Assembly (NCBI GenBank): GCA_902798915.1
Contig: CADBYM010000002.1
Span: 62,001-126,000 of the forward strand
Direction: 5' to 3'
DNA: 64,000 nucleotides
DNA from: an uncultured Coriobacteriaceae bacterium
GTDB lineage: Bacteria > Actinomycetota > Coriobacteriia > Coriobacteriales > Atopobiaceae
Translations under genes and position numbers: made by a program
Shown: positions 1-8,113 of the stretch, in pieces
Position numbering within the stretch: position 1 is the stretch's first letter
Layout of the letters: each line of letters begins with the position of its first letter
Notes under the pieces: model-generated
Database searches by the model: none
Told to the model about the DNA's origin: nothing
Seen by the model: the letters and a program-made list of their open reading frames with translations, nothing else

Positions 1-1721
1 CCACCGTATGCCCTGAGGTGGGAGAATCCCGACTCGTCGATGGAGACCGTCACCACTTGCTCGCCATCATACGTGCCATCCTCTTCGACACCACGCATCT
101 CCACGCTTGGCGCCGTAGTGTCGAGCAGAAGCATGAGCGGGAAGAGAGGTTCACCGTCATCGTCATCAAGAAGCGAGTCATTAGTCGAAGGCACCTGAGT
201 CCCCGACGTACATGCGTTTCCCTCCTCGGCGATGCTCCATGCACGCCAGTTGCCCGCAAGGTCACAAGCGATGACGGCAGTCTCGCCCGTCAACTCGCTT
301 CCCTCCGCAGGCGTCAGTGTCACCGTCGCCTCGGTGTCGCCCGGCACGAAGCCCCCATCGTCAAACGCGCAGGAACCGCCGCGCTCGACACGAATCTCGC
401 CGATTCCCCGGTCGTCTCGAATCGTCAGCCGTACCGCAAGCTCATCGGCAAAGAAGAGCGACGTGCCGTCGCCGTTCGTGGCCACGGCATCTGCCTTCAC
501 CCGCTCCGCCTCGATCGAGGGCGCGTCGACGTCCACGACGACGGGTGCGACCCACACACCCTCGCCAAGGGCATTGCCCGCTTCGTCAGCGCCCGTCACG
601 GACAAGGGCCGAGAGAGGTCTACCGCCTCAGGAAGCTCGAGCACCGCAGTGCGGCCCATGGTCCGCCAGTTGTCGTAGGCGACGCCACCGACACGCAGGG
701 AGGAGACGTCGAGGTTGTTGTCGCTCACCTCGATGGTGACGTGTGGGCGCTCCGTCCGGTACAGCGTTCCTTGGCCAAGCTCTTCCAGCCCGAGCTCCAC
801 GCCGTCGTAGAGCACGCGCGCGACCGGTCCGGTCGCATCGACCACCACGCGCAGGGGAAGCCCCAGCCCCGTGCCTTCGCACACGGGGGCTCGCCCCAAG
901 ACGTCCGAACCAACGACGTCAATCTCGTACGTCCCGTCTTCCGCGCATGGCACGACATAGGTTCGCACATTCCCCTCAGACTCATATTCGAGTGGCGTCC
1001 CATTGAGCACGATGGCAAGGTCGTCGCCTGGATTCGCCTCGTCGACGGTTACGATGAGCTCGCAAGGTTCCGTCACGTAGGCAGAGCCGTCAGATGTCCA
1101 AGTCACCGCGTGCTCGGCCCATGCGACCTCGTAGGCGGGCGGCCTCGTGTCCACGATGACATGCTCGAACGTCAGCTCGCAGACTGCCCCGGAGCCATCC
1201 TCGACACGCAGGGAGATGGTGCGATACGCACCGTCCTCAAGTTCGGCCTTCGCCTCATACTCGTTCCCGATGCCCGAGCGCTCGCAGTCATCCACAACCC
1301 AGCGGTCCTCATCCGCACAGATGGTCACGCTCACCGGCAGATTCGTTGCGCAAAACGCAAACGCCAAGCTCCCGCTTTCGTATGTGGCGGGGTTCAGTCC
1401 CGTGCCCGAGACAAGCTCCTCGCCACCAAGGCGTGGCACGCCAAGCACTTCAGGCGCTCCCCCATCCTGCTGCCCAAGCCCGTCCTGCGTCTGCCCCATC
1501 TCTTCCGGAGACTGCCCGTACGACTCCCCCAGAGCCTTGCCCTGGAGCCCGACGACCTCTCCCGTTCCGTCCGAGACATCCGCACGGGTCGGCACCACCG
1601 GAAATAACAGGCCCGCAGTCGTCACCGAGAGCAATCCCGCCAAGACCGCCTTCGGCCTGCACAGAGCCGCACCTTCTCCCATGGAGCGACCGCCGTCAAA
1701 CAAACCCGATCCCCACATCAT
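1..1721 (-). CDS. secreted Ig-like repeat surface protein, 3' end beyond window
   Basis: The minus-strand frame stays open from the ATG at 1721 to the window edge, giving at least 573 residues; the C-terminus is missing. Residues about 24-46 form a basic-hydrophobic signal or membrane segment ending in a small-residue region. After a low-complexity Gly/Gln-rich stretch (about 50-110) come beta-rich modules whose boundaries recur near residues 191, 294, 397 and 534, each with a DTRPP, DATGP, DVDAP or DTTAP type motif. That spacing of about 100 to 140 residues is typical of bacterial Ig-like surface domains. The start overlaps the stop of the preceding gene (ATGA), so translation is probably coupled to the kinase operon. 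Surface adhesion or sensing is inference; no cell-wall anchor can be seen because the end is cut off. Confidence 0.75.
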   Translation of the reverse strand, partial: MMWGSGLFDGGRSMGEGAALCRPKAVLAGLLSVTTAGLLFPVVPTRADVSDGTGEVVGLQGKALGESYGQSPEEMGQTQDGLGQQDGGAPEVLGVPRLGGEELVSGTGLNPATYESGSLAFAFCATNLPVSVTICADEDRWVVDDCERSGIGNEYEAKAELEDGAYRTISLRVEDGSGAVCELTFEHVIVDTRPPAYEVAWAEHAVTWTSDGSAYVTEPCELIVTVDEANPGDDLAIVLNGTPLEYESEGNVRTYVVPCAEDGTYEIDVVGSDVLGRAPVCEGTGLGLPLRVVVDATGPVARVLYDGVELGLEELGQGTLYRTERPHVTIEVSDNNLDVSSLRVGGVAYDNWRTMGRTAVLELPEAVDLSRPLSVTGADEAGNALGEGVWVAPVVVDVDAPSIEAERVKADAVATNGDGTSLFFADELAVRLTIRDDRGIGEIRVERGGSCAFDDGGFVPGDTEATVTLTPAEGSELTGETAVIACDLAGNWRAWSIAEEGNACTSGTQVPSTNDSLLDDDDGEPLFPLMLLLDTTAPSVEMRGVEEDGTYDGEQVVTVSIDESGFSHLRAYG

Positions 1722-2056
1722 GACTTAGCACCCACCTTCGCATGTACCGACCGTACGTCTTTGATGACCGTCAACGCCTCAACGGTCGTAACGACCTCGT
1801 CCTCGCCGCCCGCGTCGCGCGCGGGTGCGACGACGTGACCACCGACAAGCGACTGGCGGGAAGGGAGGGAACGACTGGCCTTGTCGCCGTCAAATGCCCT
1901 CAGCTCACGCATTCGCGCGCGACCCGAGAGGTCGTCGCGAACCTCGCGGATGTCGTGCCTCGCGTAGTATCGAAGCGAGATGCCGGCAAGGACTGCCCCA
2001 CACACAAACCAGAGCAACGCGATTGCCAGAAGCACTTGTTGCGCAGACGGGCTCAT
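1718..2056 (-). CDS. small single-helix membrane protein in kinase operon
   Basis: This 112-residue protein has one N-terminal transmembrane helix (about residues 8-28, rich in Leu, Ala and Val) followed by a charged region with many Arg and Asp residues. I do not recognise a family. Its ATG overlaps the stop codon of the upstream kinase gene, and its own TGA overlaps the ATG of the Ig-like protein gene, so it lies in a tightly coupled three-gene operon. The layout suggests a membrane partner of the kinase or of the surface protein, but nothing in the sequence fixes a function. The ATGA junctions on both sides are the main evidence that it is a real gene. Confidence 0.65.
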   Translation of the reverse strand: MSPSAQQVLLAIALLWFVCGAVLAGISLRYYARHDIREVRDDLSGRARMRELRAFDGDKASRSLPSRQSLVGGHVVAPARDAGGEDEVVTTVEALTVIKDVRSVHAKVGAKS

Positions 2057-4110
2057 GGGATCTCCCTTCTCTGTGACGAGCTTCGGTCGGTACGTGCCAC
2101 CGGATTCTCGAAGGTGCGCACGATGTTCCTTCGGGCCAGGTCAAGGTTGTTTGCCACCTGCCGATACATCGGTCCATAGACGTCCTGGTTGCTCGGCGCC
2201 TCGGCAAAGAGCCGCATCTCCTCGCCGTTGATGTGTCCCTCAATTGCCTCAAGCAACTCCTGGGCCTCATCGCGCGACTCGTCGACACGGTCATCCTCAA
2301 GGGCGACGCGATAGACGCCGTCGAGGACGTCATCGGCGGCAAGTGCCTCGAACGCAATCTGGTAGAGACGCAGGCGCACGCCCTCGATGTAGAGGGACGA
2401 CATGTCGACCGCCTTGCGAAGGGCGTTCCAGAAGCTTCGATAGGCCTCCCCGGCCGCCTTGCCCTCTCGCGCCGCACGCTGCTTGAGGTCGTTGAACGCT
2501 GCGATCTGCAGATAGACATGTGCGGCGCGCACATCGGCGTCATCGATGTCCTGGGCGCCCTTGTCGAAGTCCACCTCAAAACTGGCGACAGACTCCGCCT
2601 CCTGACCCCGGACGTCACAGGCAGCCTCCACCCGCTCGAACCACGACCGGGCCTTCCCCGCGCTCACCAGGGCGCCTTGTCCGAGCGGAGCACCGTGCCC
2701 CTCACCATCGGACGCACCGTAGAAGCACAAGTAGCACACGCCGGCATCGAAGCAGAGCCGCGCATAGCCGGCATTTGGGCGCAACGAGTGCTCGTACCTG
2801 CGAAAGAGCTCGTTCCAACGCTCCTCTTCGCCCCCATCGAATACGCCATCCAGCTCATACACCTTGTTGATGAGCGCCTCGAAGGGCTCAACCTTCGAGG
2901 GGTCGGCCTCTATCGCGCGCACGTAAAGCCGCTCGGCCAGGGAGGCTGAACGCTCGTCGGAGGATTCGACCGAGGCGATGCTCGCCTCCCGCATCAGCGA
3001 CTCATAGCTTGACGCACGGGCGAACGCGCTCAGGCCCAGACACATGACGCCACAGACCATGCACCCGAACGTGGCAATGAGACGACGGCGGAAACCCGTC
3101 ACCTTCGCCTCCTGAACCGCACGATACGCACGCGTGAGTCGCTCGTAGTGCTCCAGGTCATAGCGCATCTCCGCGACCGTCTGGTATCGTTGCGCAGGGT
3201 CGAGCTGCGTGGCCTTCTCGATCACATGCTCAAGACCTTCGGAGAGCGCGGGATTCCAGGCGCGAATCGGCCGCATGTCGAACGAGACGACCTGCCCGCC
3301 CTCCTTGCCCTTCGCCAATTTGGGCACATGTCCGCTCACTAAGCTGTACAGCGTCGCTCCAAGCGCGTAGATGTCGGCACGACCGTCGATAACCACATCC
3401 TCACCCAAGCGCGCAATCCCAGACCCCGACGGAATCTGTTCGGGCGCCGCATACCCTGGCGTCCCCACCACCTTCCCGTCGTTGTTGGAGCCACCCGTAC
3501 GCTCCCAGCTCACGCCAAAGTCGATCAGACGCACCTGGTTGTCGTCCCTGAGCATCACGTTGGCGGGCTTGAGGTCGCGGTAGATGATTTGGCGCCGCTC
3601 CCCTTCAGGAGAGACGAACCCGTGCAGGTATTCGAGAACGTCACAGAGTTGCACCCCCCAGCTCGCGACCTCCTCTTGCGGGAACGGCCGCCCACGTTGG
3701 GCGAGCACACGACTGAGCGGACGCCCGTTCACGTAGTCCATCACCACGTAGAGCTCGGCTCCCGTATCGATGATGTCGACCACACGGGGAATGGCGGGAT
3801 GATCGAGGCGCTTCATGAAGTTCGCCTCGTCGACGATCGCCTGCCTCAGGAGCCTCCCGCGCTCGCCACCGTCGTTAGGCTTGACCTCCTTCACGGCCCA
3901 CATCTTCTCCAGACGAACGTCGCGAGCGAGCCATACGACGGACATGCCACCACGACCGACCTCGCCCACGATCTCGTACTTGTCGTCAATCACGGTGCCG
4001 ATGAAGGTAGGGGTAACCGGTACCCTGGCTCCAGCGCCCAGCCGCCTCCCCCGAGACGAGCCATTAGGCTGACGTTCGTCTTGCTCTGAGCATGCAGTGG
4101 TAAGCGCCAT
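2053..4110 (-). CDS. transmembrane Ser/Thr protein kinase with TPR-like outer region
   Basis: This 685-residue protein carries a Hanks-type kinase domain: glycine loop GRGGMS (about 52-57), ATP-anchoring Lys in AVKEV (about 74), catalytic loop YRDLKPAN (about 177-184; Tyr replaces the usual His), DFG (about 198-200) and an APE motif (about 222-224). A single membrane helix follows at about 346-365. The outer part contains helical TPR-like segments rather than the PASTA repeats of PrkC/PknB. The ATG at 4110 is preferred because AAGGGGGG lies just upstream; an in-frame start 29 codons earlier has a poorly spaced ribosome site. It is first in a coupled operon with a membrane protein and a secreted Ig-like protein, so it may sense or control surface display (inference). 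Confidence 0.9.
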   Translation of the reverse strand: MALTTACSEQDERQPNGSSRGRRLGAGARVPVTPTFIGTVIDDKYEIVGEVGRGGMSVVWLARDVRLEKMWAVKEVKPNDGGERGRLLRQAIVDEANFMKRLDHPAIPRVVDIIDTGAELYVVMDYVNGRPLSRVLAQRGRPFPQEEVASWGVQLCDVLEYLHGFVSPEGERRQIIYRDLKPANVMLRDDNQVRLIDFGVSWERTGGSNNDGKVVGTPGYAAPEQIPSGSGIARLGEDVVIDGRADIYALGATLYSLVSGHVPKLAKGKEGGQVVSFDMRPIRAWNPALSEGLEHVIEKATQLDPAQRYQTVAEMRYDLEHYERLTRAYRAVQEAKVTGFRRRLIATFGCMVCGVMCLGLSAFARASSYESLMREASIASVESSDERSASLAERLYVRAIEADPSKVEPFEALINKVYELDGVFDGGEEERWNELFRRYEHSLRPNAGYARLCFDAGVCYLCFYGASDGEGHGAPLGQGALVSAGKARSWFERVEAACDVRGQEAESVASFEVDFDKGAQDIDDADVRAAHVYLQIAAFNDLKQRAAREGKAAGEAYRSFWNALRKAVDMSSLYIEGVRLRLYQIAFEALAADDVLDGVYRVALEDDRVDESRDEAQELLEAIEGHINGEEMRLFAEAPSNQDVYGPMYRQVANNLDLARRNIVRTFENPVARTDRSSSQRREIP

Positions 4111-4454
4111 GGTCCCCCCTTCGGCGGTATCCTTTACGTTATTGTCTTTGGATGCTTTCTTAGATCTCTGCTGTGCACTCAAGAATACGACCGGCATCTC
4201 CTGGCGAGCAGATCTTTTTTGGGCCAGGTGACCGCAAGTTCGCGCATATTACCCCGGAGTTTCCCCAAAAACGGCGTTCACGCAGGTAGAATTGCTGTCT
4301 CAAACACAAGACTTGAGCTCGAGGAACGCTCTCGGCTACAAAAGTGCTTCCAGATATGCTCTTTGCGACATATCGTATGCAGTATCACTCAAACGCATTG
4401 CATGCCCCACGGAGCAGGATGTTCAAAACTGAGCTTCCAACTTGGTTGGGCACA
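4111..4454. other. gene-free stretch upstream of the kinase gene
   Basis: Between the kinase start and the terminator of the next gene I see no credible coding frame. The stretch is less GC-rich than its surroundings and should hold the promoter of the minus-strand kinase operon, but no convincing pair of -35 and -10 boxes stands out. Confidence 0.4.
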
Positions 4455-4462
4455 CAAAACGA

Positions 4463-4487
4463 CCTGCAGGGGTTATCCCCCCGCAGG
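4463..4487 (-). terminator. intrinsic terminator of the DHH phosphoesterase gene
   Basis: On the minus strand CCTGC-GGGGG pairs with CCCC-GCAGG around an ATAA loop, followed by a tract containing TTTT. It lies about 30 bases after the stop of the DHH gene, the position expected of a rho-independent terminator. Confidence 0.75.
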
Positions 4488-4518
4488 CCGAACTTGCGCA
4501 CGCTTATGTGCACCAGGT

Positions 4519-5472
4519 TTACTCCAGCGGCGTGCAGTCCGCGTTGAGGGCGGCGATGATGTCGGGCAGCGCCGCATCGACCTTGTCGTTGTCGAGCTGG
4601 CACGTTCCGGCGTTGGCATGCCCGCCGCCGCCGTAGGAAAGGCACAGCTCGCCGATGTTCGCTTGGCTGCGCTTGTCGAGGATGGACTTGCCGATCATGA
4701 CGGCCGTGTTCTGCTTGCGGAAGCCCCAGGCGACGTGCACGGAGATCTGCGTCTGCGGGTACATGGCATACACCATGAAGCGGTTGCCCGCGTAGATCGT
4801 CTCCTCGTCGCGCAGATCGAGCACCACGACGCGCCCCTCGACGCGCGCAAGCCGCTCGACCTGTGCCTTAAAGCGTTCCTGCTGGTCGAAGTACAGCTCG
4901 ACGCGCTCCTGCACGTCGGGATCCTGAAGCACCTCGTCGACGCTATGCTCGAGGCACACGTCGATGAGCTTCATCATGAGCTGGTAGTTGGAGATGCGGA
5001 ACTCACGGAAGCGGCCCAGACCCGTACGTGCGTCCATAAGGAAGTTCATGAGCACCCAACCCTCGGGGTTCAGAATCTCCTCCAGCGTGAAGTCAGCCGA
5101 GTCGCCCTTGTCCACCGCCCACATCAGCTCGTCACTGATGCGCGGCAGCGCCTCCTTGCCGCCGTAGTAGTCGTACACCACGCGCGCGGCGCTCTTCGCG
5201 TCACCGTCGATGATATAGCGCCCCGCATAGTCCACGTCCTTGTTGCGCGTCAGCTCGGACTCGTGGTGGTCGAATGCCAGTCCCACGCGCGGGTCGAACG
5301 GCAAATTGGTCGTTATGTCGTTGGACGTGATGTCCACCTTGCCATCCTGCACATCCTTGGGGTGCACGAACTTGATGTCGTCAATGAGGTCGAGCTCCTT
5401 CAGAATCATCGCGCATACGAGCCCATCAAAGTCGCTGCGCGTCACAAGCCGACGCTTGGTTGTCTCTGCCAT
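4519..5472 (-). CDS. DHH/DHHA1-family phosphoesterase
   Basis: This 317-residue protein has the DHH-superfamily metal-binding motifs DFDG (14-17) and DHH (68-70) and the DHHA1 motif GGGH (282-285). These enzymes hydrolyse phosphodiester or phosphoanhydride bonds of small nucleotides, oligonucleotides or polyphosphate in the cytoplasm, using Mn2+. The short form without PAS or GGDEF domains points to the stand-alone DHH group rather than GdpP; the exact substrate cannot be read from the sequence. The ATG at 5472 is chosen because AGGAGA lies about five bases upstream and the DHH domain begins directly after it; an earlier in-frame start would add an unlikely basic leader. It appears to be transcribed alone, with its own terminator. 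Confidence 0.88.
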   Translation of the reverse strand: MAETTKRRLVTRSDFDGLVCAMILKELDLIDDIKFVHPKDVQDGKVDITSNDITTNLPFDPRVGLAFDHHESELTRNKDVDYAGRYIIDGDAKSAARVVYDYYGGKEALPRISDELMWAVDKGDSADFTLEEILNPEGWVLMNFLMDARTGLGRFREFRISNYQLMMKLIDVCLEHSVDEVLQDPDVQERVELYFDQQERFKAQVERLARVEGRVVVLDLRDEETIYAGNRFMVYAMYPQTQISVHVAWGFRKQNTAVMIGKSILDKRSQANIGELCLSYGGGGHANAGTCQLDNDKVDAALPDIIAALNADCTPLE

Positions 5473-5515
5473 CTTGTCTCCTGTCCTGGGGTTCCGTCTG
5501 GCTAGAATCATGCTT

Positions 5516-6130
5516 CTATTGTGCCACTTTGCTCCCCGCCGCACGCGACTTTTTATGGAAATGGCCTGTCCCCTCCCCACACGCAACCAATGGGGAACAA
5601 GTCCTTGTGATTGCCATACCGATTAGAGTGACCAACGTAGTGCAGGGTCGGCTCAACGATCTTACCGTCATCAAACCTGCCTTTTGGCCGTTCTTCGCCC
5701 AGCCCATCCAGTCGAGCCCCTGCACATGTACGCGATAGTACACGTCGAACTTCTTGGCCATGGTACCCGTCAGTTTGACCTGGATGGCCTCGAGTCTCTT
5801 GTCGAGTTGGAGCTTGAAGCCTTCGAGCTTAAGTGCCTCACCGGTCGTACCCGAAATGACGCCGTTCTTGCTCCACGTAAGTTGGCCCTTTGACTGCATG
5901 TAAGTGCGATACCGAACGGAGGCGACAGCCTTGATAACAAACTGCTTTGCGGTCGAGTCCTTGAAGTTGCCTTTGCCCTTAATGACAACCGTGCCCTTGC
6001 CGCCCTTCTTGTTCTTGCCCCACGAGAGGGTGTAGTCGCGACCGAGCTTGAGGGTCTTTTCGTTGTGCTTCACCGTGGGCTTCGGCTTGATCTGCTTGCC
6101 GGCGTATGCCCGCTTGGAGAGGCCGTCACC
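5516..6130 (-). pseudogene. decayed fragment of a ChW-repeat surface protein
   Basis: The minus strand encodes a fragment matching a Gly/Lys-rich beta module (YAGKQIKPKP..., then LGRDYTLSWGKN) followed by about one and a half ChW (clostridial hydrophobic, Trp-containing) repeats: VRYRTYMQ...SGTTG and VYYRVHVQGLDWMGWAKNGQKAG. The frame has a stop codon just before the module (about 6131-6133), no signal peptide, and the second repeat breaks off near 5675 into unrelated sequence. Complete proteins of this type are long, secreted and carry tandem ChW repeats. The piece is therefore a remnant left by deletion, not an intact gene. Confidence 0.65.
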
Positions 6131-6500
6131 TTAATCTTGGCATCCATGACGGAGCGCGGCGCAATGGTAAACAAGACGGACTTGCGCCATCCCCGGGCAC
6201 ATGCGTGCGTGGTCCCTCGCCGCACGGCACCTTCCGCCCGTGCTCGGGAATCCACACTATTGGTACGCGCTATCACATTTTGTGCGCGCCAGGCTCTCGT
6301 TTGGTCCGTCTCGACCCCCGTTCCCGGGAGCAGGTCGTGTCCGCGGCAGCTCCATCGTAGGGCGGGGTCCAGACATCACGACTACGTCCTGGCAAGCCAG
6401 CCATCGACCGCAGGCGGATCCCGTGGGTTTCTTCAACCAGTAATTCTGTCCTTGCGGCGTGTATCATGATGTGCGAAGGCAACAACGGGAGGAGTGCACC
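6131..6500. other. gene-free stretch beside the ChW remnant
   Basis: No coding frame with convincing composition or recognisable motifs was found here. It lies between the pseudogene and the AAA/nuclease-like gene and must contain the latter's promoter. It may be degraded sequence left from the lost surface-protein gene. No clear repeats or target-site duplications were seen. Confidence 0.35.
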
Positions 6501-8072
6501 ATGCGCGAATTCAACTCGACGGGGCTGTGCGTGCCTAGGAAGCACTACATGGTGGACATTTCCGGACGCGTTGCGCAGATTCGCGCCATGGTGGAGCGGG
6601 GCGACTACTTCTGCATCAACCGGGCGCGCCAGTACGGCAAGACCACGACGCTTGCGGCGCTCAGGCGGGCGCTCGAGGGCGACTTCGCGGTCGCGAGCCT
6701 TGACTTCCAGGCACTCAGCCACGCCGACTTCGCCACGGAGGGGGCCTTCGTCGTCGCGCTCTCCGAGGAGATCCTCGACAGGCTCGGGCCCGGTCTGCCC
6801 GACGCCGCGCGCGACGCGCTGGAGGCCCTCGCGGACCGCGACCCCGCCGGGCTCACCCTCCGGGCGCTCTTCCGCGCGCTGAGGCGTTGGATCGAGGCGT
6901 CTGGGCTCCCCGTCGTCCTCATCGTCGACGAGGTGGACAGCGCGACGAACAACCAGGTGTTCCTCGACTTCCTGGCGCAGCTGCGGCTGCAGTACCTCGA
7001 GCGGGAGAAGAGGCCCTCCTTCCCCGCGTTCCGCTCGGTGGTGCTGGCGGGCGTCACCGACGTCAAGCACCTCAAGGCGAGGATTCGCCCGGGCGAGGCC
7101 TCGAAGGTCAACAGCCCGTGGAACATCGCCGCCGACTTCCGCGTGGACATGAGCTTCTCCACCGACGACGTGGCCGGCATGCTGGCGGACTACGAGGCCG
7201 ACCACGCCACCGGCATGGACGTGGCCTCCGTCTCCGGGGAGCTCGTGGCCTGGACGGGGGGCTACCCCTTCCTCGTGAGCCGGCTCTGCCAGCTCGCTGA
7301 CGAGCGCGGGCTCCCGTGGGACCACCAGGGCGTGGACGCAGCCGTACGGCTGCTGCTCAAGGACGACGACGTGAGCCTCTTCGAGTCATTCACGGGAAAG
7401 CTCGAGAGCTACCCCGCCCTCAAGGAGCAGCTGCGCTCAATCCTCATGGAGGGCGAGCAGATGGCGTACCTGCCCTACGACGAGACTCAGAAGCAGCTCA
7501 GGATGTACGGCTTCGTCACCGAGCGCGGTGGCAAGGTCGTCATCGCCAACCGGATCTTCGAGACGCTGCTCTACGACCAGTTCATCGGAGAGGAGCGCGC
7601 CGCCGGCAACGGCTTCTTCCGAGCCGGCGATCGCGAGCGGGAGCTCTTCGTCCGCGGCGGCCGTCTCGACATGCGCGCCGTGCTGGAGGGCTTCCGGCGC
7701 ACGTACGTCGAGGTATACGGCCCGCTCGAGGAAGGCGGCCGCTTCCGCGAGAAGGACGGGCGCGAGCTCTTCCTGATGTACCTCAAGCCCATCATCAACG
7801 GAACCGGCAACTACTACGTGGAGGCCCAGACCCGCGACCAGACGCGCACCGACGTCGTCGTGGACTACCTCGGCGAGCGGTTCGTGGTGGAGCTCAAGGT
7901 CTGGAGGGGCCCGCGCTACAACGAGGAGGGAGAGCGGCAGGTGGTCGGCTACCTCGAGCACTTCGGCCTTTCGGTGGGCTACCTGCTCTCCTTCAACTAC
8001 AACAAGCACAAGGAGCCCGGCCTGCGCCGCGTGGCCGTGGGGGACAAGGTCCTGTGGGAGGAGACGATCTAG
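6501..8072 (+). CDS. AAA-ATPase-like protein with C-terminal PD-(D/E)XK nuclease domain
   Basis: This 523-residue protein has the layout of the AAA-ATPase_like plus PDDEXK_9 family. The N-terminal part holds a variant P-loop NRARQYGKTT (40-49) and a Walker B segment VVLIVDEVD (about 138-146). The C-terminal part holds a nuclease-like core with Asp451, Glu464 and Lys466 (ELK). The ATG at 6501 follows GGGAGGAG. Members of this family are common, often multi-copy, in gut anaerobes and their biological role is not settled; defence or genome maintenance has been suggested. It stands alone between a decayed surface gene and a convergent helicase gene, a setting that fits an inserted accessory gene. 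Confidence 0.85.
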   Translation: MREFNSTGLCVPRKHYMVDISGRVAQIRAMVERGDYFCINRARQYGKTTTLAALRRALEGDFAVASLDFQALSHADFATEGAFVVALSEEILDRLGPGLPDAARDALEALADRDPAGLTLRALFRALRRWIEASGLPVVLIVDEVDSATNNQVFLDFLAQLRLQYLEREKRPSFPAFRSVVLAGVTDVKHLKARIRPGEASKVNSPWNIAADFRVDMSFSTDDVAGMLADYEADHATGMDVASVSGELVAWTGGYPFLVSRLCQLADERGLPWDHQGVDAAVRLLLKDDDVSLFESFTGKLESYPALKEQLRSILMEGEQMAYLPYDETQKQLRMYGFVTERGGKVVIANRIFETLLYDQFIGEERAAGNGFFRAGDRERELFVRGGRLDMRAVLEGFRRTYVEVYGPLEEGGRFREKDGRELFLMYLKPIINGTGNYYVEAQTRDQTRTDVVVDYLGERFVVELKVWRGPRYNEEGERQVVGYLEHFGLSVGYLLSFNYNKHKEPGLRRVAVGDKVLWEETI

Positions 8073-8113
8073 CAGTCGGTCACTGGAAGGCAGCCCCAAG
8101 GCGACTCATCTTC

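Noticed and set aside
18..1607. Long plus-strand open frame opposite the Ig-like protein gene
   Set aside because: It lacks recognisable motifs, is Arg/His-rich as expected for an antisense frame in GC-rich DNA, and the minus-strand frame encodes a coherent secreted repeat protein.
4219..5505. Long plus-strand open frame opposite the DHH phosphoesterase gene
   Set aside because: The minus strand carries the DFDG, DHH and GGGH motifs; the plus-strand product has none and would have no ribosome site.
5516..6073. Open frame of 185 codons treated as an intact small gene
   Set aside because: It begins in the middle of a beta module and ends with unrelated sequence after a broken ChW repeat, so it is better read as a pseudogene remnant.
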